From: Sphingomonas endophytica
GTDB lineage: Bacteria > Pseudomonadota > Alphaproteobacteria > Sphingomonadales > Sphingomonadaceae
DNA: 64,000 nt
NCBI RefSeq assembly: GCF_014199415.1
Contig: NZ_JACIJN010000003.1
Span: forward strand, 248,001 to 312,000
Direction of reading: 5' to 3'
The number at the start of each line of letters is the position of its first letter. The first letter of the stretch is position 1. This document shows, piece by piece, positions 35,965 to 44,074 of the stretch. The notes under the pieces were generated by a model. The model saw only the letters and a list, made by a program, of their open reading frames with translations. It did not search any database and was not told the DNA's origin. The position numbers and the translations under genes were made by a program.

Positions 35965-37228
35965 TGTCGGGCTCGGCACCGATCAGCGCGAGCCCGTGCG
36001 CGATCGAGGTCAGCTCGCCGCCGGTCGCGATCCGCTCCGCACCGAACCGCCGGTCGAAGATCGCGCGGATCGCGGGGATCAGCGACGAGCCGCCGGTCAG
36101 GAACACGCGGTCGATCGCGTCGGCCGCCACCCCGCCGCGCGTCAGCGCCGCGTCGAGCGCCGCCTCGATCCGCACCAGATCGTCGGCGATCCAGCGCTCG
36201 AAATCGGCACGCGTCACGTCGGCGGCGATGCGGATCCCGCCACCCTCGAACGCGAATTCGGCATGGTCGGCGCCCGACAGCGCGCGCTTCAGCCGGCCGA
36301 CCGCATCATAGAGCGGAAAGCCCTGCTCCTCCTCGACCAAGGCGATCATCCGCCCGATCGCCTCGGGATCGAGCGCGTCGCGTTGCAGCTTGCGCAGCTC
36401 TTCAAGCGTGCGGCGGTTGCGCATCATTGCCAGCCGCGACCAGTCCGCCACGTCGTTGAAGAAGCCGCCGGGGATGTCGAGCACCTTGCCGAACGAGCGA
36501 TATTGCCCGCCCTTCCCCAGCAGCGGCAGCACCAGTTGCGAGACGATCCGTTGGTCGAAGCGGTCGCCGGCGATCCCGACGCCGGTCGAGGCGAGCGGGA
36601 CGCAGCGGCGCTCGGCCCCCGGCGCGGCGACGCGCACCAGCGAGAAGTCGGTCGTCCCGCCGCCGAAATCGGCAACGAGGATCGTCGCGGGCTCGGTCAG
36701 CCGCGCGGCGAAGCTGTGCGCCGCGCCGAGCGGTTCGTAGACGTAATGAACCTCCGCGCCGAACTCGCGCAGCATCAGGTCGTAACGTTGCCGGGCGAGC
36801 GCTTCGTCGGGGCGCGCGCCGGCATATTCGACCGGCCGCCCGACGATCACGCGCGCCGGGCGATCGTCGAGCTGCCCGCCGGCGTGGCGCACCAGCTTCT
36901 GGAGCAGCAGCCGGCCGAGATCCTCGAAGCGCATCTGGCGGTTGAAGATCGTCGTCCGCTCGAACAGCGGGCTGGCGGCGACGGTCTTGAACGACTGGAC
37001 GAAACGGCTGTCGAGCGGCGCCTCGAGATACTCGGCGATCGCCCAGGGCCCGGCTTCGCTGGCGACGCCGTTCCAGCCCTGCTCGTCTTCCCAGAAGCAC
37101 AAGGCCGAACGGAATACCGCGCCGGTCGCTTCCGTGCCGGTGAACTCGACGAGCCGAGCGTCGTCGTCCTCGGCGAGCGCGACGACGGTGTTGGTGGTGC
37201 CGAAATCGAGGCCGAGCGCACGCGCCAC
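35945..37228 (-). CDS. Hsp70 family protein (YegD-like), GTG start
   Basis: A 427-aa actin-fold ATPase lacking the substrate-binding domain of DnaK. Phosphate loops: LGLDFGTTNTVVALAEDDDA (residues 4-23) and ILVADFGGGTTDFSLVRVAA; adenosine motif VFLTGGSSLIPAIRAIFDRR near the C-terminus. This is the YegD subgroup of putative chaperones. The GTG at 37228 is chosen: it gives VARALGLDFG, has GGAG 8 nt upstream, and avoids overlap with the tRNA-Arg gene that the longer frame would run through. Confidence 0.88.
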   Translation of the reverse strand: MARALGLDFGTTNTVVALAEDDDARLVEFTGTEATGAVFRSALCFWEDEQGWNGVASEAGPWAIAEYLEAPLDSRFVQSFKTVAASPLFERTTIFNRQMRFEDLGRLLLQKLVRHAGGQLDDRPARVIVGRPVEYAGARPDEALARQRYDLMLREFGAEVHYVYEPLGAAHSFAARLTEPATILVADFGGGTTDFSLVRVAAPGAERRCVPLASTGVGIAGDRFDQRIVSQLVLPLLGKGGQYRSFGKVLDIPGGFFNDVADWSRLAMMRNRRTLEELRKLQRDALDPEAIGRMIALVEEEQGFPLYDAVGRLKRALSGADHAEFAFEGGGIRIAADVTRADFERWIADDLVRIEAALDAALTRGGVAADAIDRVFLTGGSSLIPAIRAIFDRRFGAERIATGGELTSIAHGLALIGAEPDITPWEA

Positions 37229-37248
37229 GTCTTGCTCCGTCGCAGGTG

Positions 37249-37325
37249 TGGTGCCCCCGGCGAGATTCGAACTCACGGCCTGCGGTTTAGGAAACCGTCG
37301 CTCTATCCTGCTGAGCTACGGGGGC
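37249..37325 (-). tRNA. tRNA-Arg (anticodon CCU)
   Basis: A full cloverleaf: acceptor GCCCCCG/CGGGGGC, D-arm GCTC..GAGC, anticodon loop TTCCTAA with anticodon CCT, T-arm GTGAG-TTCGAAT-CTCGC, discriminator A and encoded CCA. The first anticodon-stem pair is A-C, a mismatch; all other stems pair. It lies 20 nt upstream of the Hsp70 start on the same strand. Confidence 0.95.
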
Positions 37326-37376
37326 ACGGGCGGTTTTCCTAGGTTTCCGCGCGCGCGCGGTCAACGGCGAAGCGGA

Positions 37377-37727
37377 TCAGGCGAACAGCGCGGCGTAGCG
37401 CTCCGGCTTGAAGCCGACTTCGATGCGCTCGCCGTCGACCAGCACCGGGCGCTTGATCGTCGACGGATGCGCGATCATCAGCGCGCGGGCCTTCGCCGTG
37501 TCGATGTCGGCCTTGTCGGCGTCGGGCAGCTTGCGGAACGTGGTGCCGGCGCGGTTGAGCAGCGGTTCCCAGCCGAGCTGCGCGATCCAGGCATCGAGCG
37601 CCGCTTCGTCGACGCCGGCTTTCTTATAGTCGTGGAAGGTAAAGGCGATGTCGTGGTCGGCGAGCCACGTGCGCGCCTTCTTGACGGTATCGCAATTGGG
37701 GATGCCGTAGAGGGTGGCGGTCATCAT
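37377..37727 (-). CDS. ArsC/Spx-family protein (YffB-like)
   Basis: A 116-aa thioredoxin-fold protein starting TATLYGIPNCDTVKKARTWL, with a single redox Cys where arsenate reductases have C-x5-R, and the later motif STIKRPVLVDGERIEVGFKP typical of YffB. YffB-like proteins are suspected glutathione-dependent reductases; arsenate reduction is not established. AGGAACC precedes the ATG. It is followed on the same strand by the tRNA-Arg gene about 50 nt later. Confidence 0.88.
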   Translation of the reverse strand: MMTATLYGIPNCDTVKKARTWLADHDIAFTFHDYKKAGVDEAALDAWIAQLGWEPLLNRAGTTFRKLPDADKADIDTAKARALMIAHPSTIKRPVLVDGERIEVGFKPERYAALFA

Positions 37728-37766
37728 GGTTCCTGTGTGATCGGTCGAAGAAGACGGTCAGCGCTG

Positions 37767-38369
37767 CTATAGACCGGAGACGAACCAGAGGACGAACCCC
37801 GCCACGCCCGCCAGCGCCAGCGCCAGCAGGATGCGGACGATCAGGGGATCGCTCGGCGGAACATCCTCCGGCCATGGCGTGGTGAGCGCTTTCAGCGGCG
37901 CGACGAACGCCGCCGTCGCTCCCGCCACGCGAATCCAGTCCAGCGCTATCCACCGGTGCGCCATCGCGATGGACTGCGCGTCGGTGATCGTGTCCCTGGC
38001 CGAGCCGATGCCGTGGTAATAAAGCGCGGCGTTCATCGGCCAGAACGCAACGACCGTCAGGACCAGCAGCAGCAATATGCCCACGGATGGCAGGCAGAGC
38101 AGCCAGCGATAGCGCCACGGCGTCCGCCACCCCGCGATCAACGCGCCGAAGCCGGCGACCAGCATCCCCGCCGAAAAGGGGATGAAGAACACGCCGGTAT
38201 CGACCGGCCACGCCTTGCCATACGGCATCATCGCCAGCGAAGCCGGCGGGTCGGCGCTCCACGCGCCGGCGAGCACCAGCAGGTCGAACAATTTGGCACC
38301 AAGCAGCGGGCCCCCCAGCAGCACCGCGAGCCAGAGAAATGCGCGCGTGACATTTTTCCTGCCGGTCAT
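37767..38369 (-). CDS. Multi-pass membrane protein, unknown, behind a poly-G tract
   Basis: A 200-aa protein with about five hydrophobic segments (FLWLAVLLGGPLLGAKLFDL, FFIPFSAGMLVAGFGALIAG, VGILLLLVLTVVAFWPMNAA, and a final ILLALALAGVAGFVLWF). No family is recognised. The start is placed at ATG 38369 (MTGRKNVTRAF), immediately after a 17-nt poly-G run that ends 4 nt before it. The same frame is open through the tract to an ATG at 38408, giving a possible longer form with six glycines; length changes of the tract would switch this extension in or out of frame. Confidence 0.7.
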   Translation of the reverse strand: MTGRKNVTRAFLWLAVLLGGPLLGAKLFDLLVLAGAWSADPPASLAMMPYGKAWPVDTGVFFIPFSAGMLVAGFGALIAGWRTPWRYRWLLCLPSVGILLLLVLTVVAFWPMNAALYYHGIGSARDTITDAQSIAMAHRWIALDWIRVAGATAAFVAPLKALTTPWPEDVPPSDPLIVRILLALALAGVAGFVLWFVSGL

Positions 38370-38373
38370 GCTG

Positions 38374-38390
38374 CCCCCCCCCCCCCCCCC
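38374..38390 (-). repeat. 17-nt homopolymeric G tract at a translation start
   Basis: On the coding strand seventeen G residues run from 38390 to 38374, then CAGC and the ATG of the membrane protein. Such tracts are prone to slipped-strand mispairing. In the window no other homopolymer comes near this length. Confidence 0.9.
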
Positions 38391-38549
38391 GTCTTGCGTG
38401 GGGATCATCAACGCAAAACGCGTCGGCTGCAATCCGCTCGTTACCTTCGCCGTTGCGGGCTTGGCCGGGTGAGATACGGCAGGTGGCGGCCCTCCGATGC
38501 AGAGCCAGCACATCCCGGAGCGCGATGACATAAGGTCAACGCTATCGAT

Positions 38550-38626
38550 CGTCATTGCGAGCGCAGCGACGCAATTCAGGATCCTACCAGAACGCCCTGG
38601 ATTGCGTCGCTACGCTCGCAATGACG
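38550..38626. repeat. Family A paired palindromic repeat, copy 6 (variant)
   Basis: CGTCATTGCGAGCG..GACGCAATTCAGG and CTGGATTGCGTCG..CGCTCGCAATGACG. Both arms carry the same change (GACGCAA for GAAGCAA and TTGCGTC for TTGCTTC), a compensatory pair that keeps the stem. Confidence 0.88.
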
Positions 38627-38648
38627 GGTCAGGTGGATCTCATCGACC

Positions 38649-39227
38649 CTACCGCCCCTGCGGTGCCACCAGCTGTCGCACCATGCGGATCTCGGTCGCA
38701 TAGCCCGGCTTCTTGGGCGTGCTGCGGATCAGATAGATCGCCTCCGCCGCGCCACCCGCGCCCTGCTTCTGGACGCCGCTGGCCTGCGAGCGGATGTCGC
38801 CGACCTCGAAGGTCTGCGGCGGCAGCGTGACGAACCCGCCGCCGCTGCGCGCCTGCGCGGCGGTCAGCAGCTCCTGCCACTTGCGCTCGTCGATCACGCC
38901 GTCGGTGTTGGTGATCCGCACCGCGCACGAGCGGATCGGCGGGGCCTCGATCGTGACGACGATCTGGCTGCTGCCGGCGGGCATGATCCAGCCGCGGCCG
39001 GGATCGTCCTTCAGATAGGTGCGGACCTCGTCGGGGGTCAGCGGACGCGTCCCCGGGATCCGCGCCATCGCGGTCGCGATCCGCGCCTCGTCGGGGAAGA
39101 CGCGGCCGCAGACCATGTCGAAGATCGCCATCTGCCCCTGCCCGCGGAACTGCGGCCTGTCGGGGAGCTGTTGCGGCGGCGGGGCAGCGGCCTGCAACCC
39201 CAAAGCGAGCACAGCGGCGGCAATCAT
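38649..39227 (-). CDS. Exported hypothetical protein
   Basis: A 192-aa protein with a short signal peptide (MIAAAVLALGLQAAA) and two cysteines (FDMVCGRVFPDEARIATAMA; PPIRSCAVRITNTDGVIDER) that could form a periplasmic disulfide. No family is firmly recognised. The chain is compact, mixed alpha/beta. It lies downstream of the TonB receptor gene with a gap of 93 nt. Confidence 0.7.
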   Translation of the reverse strand: MIAAAVLALGLQAAAPPPQQLPDRPQFRGQGQMAIFDMVCGRVFPDEARIATAMARIPGTRPLTPDEVRTYLKDDPGRGWIMPAGSSQIVVTIEAPPIRSCAVRITNTDGVIDERKWQELLTAAQARSGGGFVTLPPQTFEVGDIRSQASGVQKQGAGGAAEAIYLIRSTPKKPGYATEIRMVRQLVAPQGR

Positions 39228-39320
39228 TCGGTCATCCCCTGTCTGGAACGCGGTGCTTGTGGCACGCTTCACGACCGATCGCCACCGTCCGCTGACCCGC
39301 CGGGGCGCGGTCCGCGCGCG

Positions 39321-41345
39321 TCAGAACCGCGCCCGGATCGCGCCGGACAGGCTGCGCGGATCGGCGGGCGCGTGGAGACGCTGCGTGCCGTCGTACCAGA
39401 CATATTCGTAGCGGTCGTTGGTGAGGTTGCGCAGCTGCGCCGACACTTCGAGCGCGTCGGTCAGCTGGTACGCCAGCTCGCCGGTGAGCTGGAAATAGCC
39501 GCCATAGCGTCCCCGATCGTTGGCGGTGGTCAGCTCGTAGGATGACTGGCCGTTGCCCCACAGCGAGGCACGCCACGGCCGGGTGCGCGGTGCCCATTCG
39601 ATCCCGGCGGTGTAGACGTTCTGCGGGACATGGTCGATCCGGTTGCCGCGGGTGAGCGGTGCGGCGGGATCGGGCACGCGGATCACCGCCTTCTGATGCG
39701 ACCAGCTCGCCCAGGCCGACAGGCCGGAGACCGGCTGCACCGTCGCTTCCAGATCGAGCCCGCGCCGCCGCGTCTCGCCGAGATTGTCGAACTCGCCCGA
39801 CGGATCGTTGAGCCGCCGCCGCAGCTCGCCGCTGGCGGTCTGCTGCCACACCGCCGCACGCGCGCTGAGCCAGCGGCCCTGCGCCAGCTTGATCCCGCCC
39901 TCGAACCCCTCGTTGATCGAGGCCGCGACGTCGCGAACGCGCGGCGGGACCACGAACGCGCCCGACCCGGCACCGATCTGGAAGGTGCGCCCGTAATTGC
40001 CATAGGCGGTCACCCCCGCGACCGGCGTCACCGCCAGCGACAGCTTGGGCTGGCTGATCGTGCCATAATCGTTGACCGGATAGCTGCGGCCGTTCAGCCG
40101 GTTGGTGAAGTCGCCGCCGATCCGATCGATCCGCCACGCCAGCGTAACCGTCAGCCAGCGCAGTGGCGACAGCACCGCCTGCACATAGGCGCCGCCCACC
40201 GTCAGGTCGAAGTCCTGATCGCGCGTCGCCGCGACGATGGTGCGACGGTCGGTGGTCCAGCGCCGGCTCTGGTTGTGCTGCCATTGCACGTCGCCACCGG
40301 TCTCGGCCATCAACCAGTCGGCGACATGCCAGTGCAGCCCCGCGATCACGCCATATTGCCGCTCGTTGCCGCGCCGCTGCTGCTGCGCGACGTTCGCCGA
40401 GAAGCGCACCAGCCGATCGTCGTCGATCGTGTTCGCATAAGCGGTGCCGGTGAACGACACGCGCCGCGCCGGGTCGGTGTCGAGGTGCAGGCTGTATTGC
40501 GACAATTGCCGCGTGCCGCCGTCATAGGCCGACAGCGCATAGGAGCGCCGCCGGTCGGCATAAGCGTCGGCATCGGTCAGATAGCCCGGCTCGTCGGCGG
40601 TGATCCGGCTGTGCCGCGCGATCAGGCCGAGCTTCGCCGCGCCGAAATCGTAGAACCATTTGCCCGCGACGTTGATACGGTCGAGCCCGGCATGGTCGCG
40701 ATAGCCGTCGGTCTGGCGGTAGCCGAGCAGATAGTTCTGGCTGAGCCTGCCCGTTTCGAGCCCGGCGGAAAGCTGCGCGTCATAGCTGCCGAACGCCCCG
40801 GCGCTCGCGCGCGTGTCGAGATACGTGCCGCCGGTGCGGGTGCGCACGTTCGCGCTGCCGGCGATGGCATGCAGCCCCCAGCGCGGGTCCGACGTTCCGC
40901 GCACCAGCTCGACCGCGCCGATGTCGAGCGGCGCGATCATGTCTATGAAGTCCATGCGTCCGGCATTGTCGTTCGACGGGACGCCGTCGATCAGCAGCTT
41001 GACCGCGTTGATCTCGCCCTCGCCGTTGAAGCCGCGGATCGAGAAGCGGCCGGGGGTGGTGCCCTGTCCGAAATCGGTGAGCACCACGCCCGGCAGCCGC
41101 CCGAACAGTTCAAAGGCCGAATTGACGTTCTGGCGCTGCGCGATCTCGCCGGACAGGATGTCGACCGAGGTCAGGATCGCGGCGGTCGAGCGCGCCATCG
41201 GCGCGGCGGTGACGACGACCTCGTCGCCGCCGATCGTGAGCTGGGTATCGGGTTGGTCCTGATCGGCGCGCGCGGGACGCTGCTGCGCGAAAGCGGGGCC
41301 GGCGACGCAGAGCGCGGCCACGCCGAGGGAAAGGCTTCGAAACAT
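39321..41345 (-). CDS. TonB-dependent outer-membrane receptor
   Basis: A 674-aa receptor: signal peptide MFRSLSLGVAALCVAGPAFA, plug domain (VTAAPMARSTAAILTSVDIL, then LPGVVLTDFGQGTTPGRFSI and RGFNGEGEINAVKLLIDGVP), and a 22-strand-type barrel ending in an aromatic residue (SLSGAIRARF), as required for outer-membrane insertion. Many strands are Tyr/Arg rich. The immediate upstream gene encodes a His/Met-rich DUF2946-like protein, which hints at copper or another metal, but the substrate cannot be read from the receptor itself. Confidence 0.92.
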   Translation of the reverse strand: MFRSLSLGVAALCVAGPAFAQQRPARADQDQPDTQLTIGGDEVVVTAAPMARSTAAILTSVDILSGEIAQRQNVNSAFELFGRLPGVVLTDFGQGTTPGRFSIRGFNGEGEINAVKLLIDGVPSNDNAGRMDFIDMIAPLDIGAVELVRGTSDPRWGLHAIAGSANVRTRTGGTYLDTRASAGAFGSYDAQLSAGLETGRLSQNYLLGYRQTDGYRDHAGLDRINVAGKWFYDFGAAKLGLIARHSRITADEPGYLTDADAYADRRRSYALSAYDGGTRQLSQYSLHLDTDPARRVSFTGTAYANTIDDDRLVRFSANVAQQQRRGNERQYGVIAGLHWHVADWLMAETGGDVQWQHNQSRRWTTDRRTIVAATRDQDFDLTVGGAYVQAVLSPLRWLTVTLAWRIDRIGGDFTNRLNGRSYPVNDYGTISQPKLSLAVTPVAGVTAYGNYGRTFQIGAGSGAFVVPPRVRDVAASINEGFEGGIKLAQGRWLSARAAVWQQTASGELRRRLNDPSGEFDNLGETRRRGLDLEATVQPVSGLSAWASWSHQKAVIRVPDPAAPLTRGNRIDHVPQNVYTAGIEWAPRTRPWRASLWGNGQSSYELTTANDRGRYGGYFQLTGELAYQLTDALEVSAQLRNLTNDRYEYVWYDGTQRLHAPADPRSLSGAIRARF

Positions 41346-41498
41346 CGGCACATGCCTTTGAGCTGCGGGTCGGCCGCGGCGACCTGTTGCGCCGGGCGAC
41401 CCATCCGGTCCATCGCGTGGACGGACGGAGAGCGCGGACCGGTCTGCACCGGCGCGCCACGACGAACGACGGTTCGCCGGGCGCGAGGCCGGCAACCG

Positions 41499-41960
41499 TC
41501 AGTTCGGCAGCGGTGGTCCCCTGAGCGGCGGGCGCAGATAGGGAGCGGCGGTCGGCGGCGTGGCCCCGACGGCGCGCAACGCCAGCGCCGCGACCACCGC
41601 GAGCGCCACCGCAAGCAGCACGGCGTCGATCGCGCCGGTCGCGGGCGCCGAAAGCCCGGCGAAGGCGCAGGGGATCTCGCTCTTGCCGTGATCCTTGGTC
41701 TCGTCATGGCCGGGCATCGCGGCATGGACCATCGTGTCGCCCATCGCGGCGGACGCCATCGGGGCGGATTGCGGCACCACGCCCGGACAGACGGCGAGCG
41801 CGAGCCGGCCATGGTCGGCGACGATCATATAGCCGGCCGGCACCAACAGCTTGAGCAACAAGGCCCCGGCGCACAGCAACAGCGCGAGATGGCGTTGCGC
41901 CAGGAATTGCCGGACAGCCTGCACCGGTCCGTCGTTATCGCGAACGGCGCGGCCTGTCAC
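41499..41960 (-). CDS. DUF2946-like His/Met-rich membrane protein
   Basis: A 153-aa protein with an N-terminal helix (LALLLCAGALLLKLLVPAGY, typical of DUF2946), a central metal-ligand-rich loop (MASAAMGDTMVHAAMPGHDE, then TKDHGKS) and a second helix (AIDAVLLAVALAVVAALALR). The Met/His content suggests a metal-binding periplasmic loop. The start is uncertain: a GTG at 41960 keeps the full frame, another GTG twelve codons later (41924) is possible. It precedes the TonB receptor and may be cotranscribed. Confidence 0.68.
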   Translation of the reverse strand: MTGRAVRDNDGPVQAVRQFLAQRHLALLLCAGALLLKLLVPAGYMIVADHGRLALAVCPGVVPQSAPMASAAMGDTMVHAAMPGHDETKDHGKSEIPCAFAGLSAPATGAIDAVLLAVALAVVAALALRAVGATPPTAAPYLRPPLRGPPLPN

Positions 41961-42029
41961 CCGGACATCCTGTCCTCCCCTGCCGGCGGCCGTCTGCCGG
42001 GCCGCTCGGTGCGACCCGGCGAACCGGAC

Positions 42030-43022
42030 TTAGCGGCGCGGCAGCATCGACTGCTCGCGCGGGGCATAACGCGCGCCCTGCACGCCCTGCATCGCCGCGG
42101 CGATCCGCGTCCGGTCCTCCGCAGTGAGCACGATGTCGACCGCGGCGATATTGTCGTCGAGGTTGGCGATCTTGCGCGACCCCGGAATCGGCACGATGTC
42201 GTCGCCCTGCGCCAGCACCCAGGCGAGCGCGAGCTGCGCCGCGGTCACGCCTTTCTCCCCGGCAAGCTCGCGCAGGCGATCGACCAGCTTCAGATTGGCG
42301 TCGAGATTGGCCGCGTCGAAGCGCGGCAGCGTGCTGCGGAAGTCGTTCGCCTCGAGATCGGCCGTGCTGCGGATCTTGCCCGACAGGAAACCACGGCCGA
42401 GCGGGCTGTACGGCACCAGCGCGATGCCGAGTTCGCGGCAGGTCGCGAGCATCTCGTCCTCGACATAGCGTTCCCACAGCGAATATTCGCTCTGCAAGGC
42501 GGTGATCGGATGCACCTGGTGCGCGCGGCGCAGCTGGTCGGCGGTGACTTCGGACAGGCCGAGGAAGCGCGCCTTACCCGCCTGCACCAGCCCGGCCATC
42601 GCCGCGACCGAGTCCTCGATCGGCGTCGCGGGATCGGGGCGGTGCAGATAGAAGAGGTCGATCACGTCGGTGCCGAGCCGGCGCAACGATCCCTCGATCG
42701 CGCGGCGCGCATTGTCGGGGCTGCCGTCGGCGCCGCGCATCCGCTCGAAGCCGGCGCCGCCCTCCGGCGCGATGTCGAAGCCGAACTTGGTGGCGATCAC
42801 CACCTTGTCGCGGACCTCCTTCAGCCCGCGGCCGACGATCTCCTCGTTCTCGTACGGTCCATAGACCTCGGCGGTGTCGAAGAAGGTGATGCCGCGGTCG
42901 ACCGCATGGTGGAGCGTGGCGAGCGATGCCGCCTGATCCTGCCCGCCATAGGCCGCGGTAAAGCCCATGCAGCCGAGGCCGATCGCCGAAACCTCGAGGC
43001 TGCCCAATTTGCGTGTCTGCAT
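42030..43022 (-). CDS. Aldo/keto reductase
   Basis: A 330-aa NADPH-dependent (alpha/beta)8-barrel oxidoreductase. Catalytic tetrad: Asp and Tyr in FFDTAEVYGPYENE, Lys in VVIATKFGF, His in FYLHRPDP. The C-terminal cofactor segment is VPIPGSRKIANLDDNIAAVD. Length and order are normal. The aldehyde or ketone substrate is not predictable. The divergent LysR gene 100 nt upstream is its likely regulator. Confidence 0.92.
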   Translation of the reverse strand: MQTRKLGSLEVSAIGLGCMGFTAAYGGQDQAASLATLHHAVDRGITFFDTAEVYGPYENEEIVGRGLKEVRDKVVIATKFGFDIAPEGGAGFERMRGADGSPDNARRAIEGSLRRLGTDVIDLFYLHRPDPATPIEDSVAAMAGLVQAGKARFLGLSEVTADQLRRAHQVHPITALQSEYSLWERYVEDEMLATCRELGIALVPYSPLGRGFLSGKIRSTADLEANDFRSTLPRFDAANLDANLKLVDRLRELAGEKGVTAAQLALAWVLAQGDDIVPIPGSRKIANLDDNIAAVDIVLTAEDRTRIAAAMQGVQGARYAPREQSMLPRR

Positions 43023-43087
43023 CGTCGTCGCTCCACTGTCGGTTACGCCGCGCATATTGGCGCGGCGGATTGTGCGGACTAGACCGC

Positions 43088-43110
43088 GTCGATCGGACAC
43101 ACCGATCGAC
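43088..43110. promoter_or_regulatory. Perfect 9-bp inverted repeat, likely LysR-type operator
   Basis: GTCGATCGG and CCGATCGAC flank ACACA, 12 nt before the LysR ATG and 66 nt before the aldo/keto reductase ATG. Position and symmetry fit a binding site shared by the two divergent genes. Confidence 0.6.
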
Positions 43111-43121
43111 CGGATGGGACA

Positions 43122-44033
43122 ATGGATCGCGAGCGACTGGCACGTCTGAGCATCTTCGCCGCCGTGGTGCAGGCAGGCGGCTTCCGGGCGGCGGCGCGAA
43201 CGCTCGGCCTGTCGCCGTCGGCGGTGAGCCATGCGGTCGCCGGGCTGGAGACCGCGCTGGGGCTGCGGCTGCTCAACCGGTCGACGCGCAGCCTGGCGTT
43301 GACCGATGCCGGGCGCGCGCTGCTCGATCGCGTCGCGCCGGCGCTGGGCGAGATCGACGCCGCGGTGGCCGAGGCACGCGACAGCGATGCCGCGCCCGCC
43401 GGGCCGGTCCGCGTGACGATGACGCCGCTATCGGCGCACGCGCTGTTCGCGCCGCACCTCGCGCGCTTCGTCGACGCCTTTCCGGGTATCACGCTCGATC
43501 TGGTGATCGACGACCGCTTCGTCGACACGGTGGCGGAGGGCTATGATCTCGGCGTGCGGCTGGGCGAGACGCTGCGCCCCGACATGATCGCGACGCGGAT
43601 CGGCGGACCGCTGCGCATGGCGGCGGTGGCGTCGCCCGCCTATCTCGCGCGGCACGGGCGGCCGGCGACGCTGGAGGATCTCGCCCGGCATCGCTGCCTG
43701 CACCGCCGGCTCGGCGCGGGCGTCTATCGCTGGGAGGTGACGCGCGACGGGTCCGATCTGGTGCTCGACGCTTTGCCGCAGACGCTGATCGTCAACGACG
43801 ACGCGTTGCTGCGCCGCGCCCTGTGCGACGGCGCCGGGATCGGCTTCGCGATCGAAAGCGTGCTGGCCGACGATCTGGCCGCGGGGCGGCTGGTCGAGCT
43901 GTTCCGCGACCTTTGCCCGCCCTTCCCCGGCTTTTTCATCTATCATGCGAGCCGTCGCCAGATGCGCCCGGCGGTGCGCGCGACGATCGACTTCTTCGTG
44001 GCGGCGAACCGGGGCGCGACCGCCGCGCCATAG
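43122..44033 (+). CDS. LysR family transcriptional regulator
   Basis: A 303-aa regulator: N-terminal winged helix (residues 5-62; FAAVVQAGGFRAAARTLGLS then PSAVSHAVAGLETALGLRLL) and a C-terminal substrate-binding domain (VRVTMTPLSAHALFAPHLAR). It belongs to the CrgA-like subgroup by its NRSTRSLALTDAGRALL segment. It diverges from the aldo/keto reductase gene, the usual layout for a regulator and its target, with a perfect inverted repeat between. Confidence 0.92.
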   Translation: MDRERLARLSIFAAVVQAGGFRAAARTLGLSPSAVSHAVAGLETALGLRLLNRSTRSLALTDAGRALLDRVAPALGEIDAAVAEARDSDAAPAGPVRVTMTPLSAHALFAPHLARFVDAFPGITLDLVIDDRFVDTVAEGYDLGVRLGETLRPDMIATRIGGPLRMAAVASPAYLARHGRPATLEDLARHRCLHRRLGAGVYRWEVTRDGSDLVLDALPQTLIVNDDALLRRALCDGAGIGFAIESVLADDLAAGRLVELFRDLCPPFPGFFIYHASRRQMRPAVRATIDFFVAANRGATAAP

Positions 44034-44074
44034 CGCCGCTCATCCGCCGGTGTTCGCGGGTCGGGGAACCGGCC

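Noticed and set aside
39630..43082. A 1150-codon open frame on the plus strand
   Set aside because: It runs antisense to the TonB receptor, DUF2946-like and aldo/keto reductase genes, is Arg/His/Asp/Gly-rich without motifs, and is explained by high GC in the third codon positions of the opposite strand.
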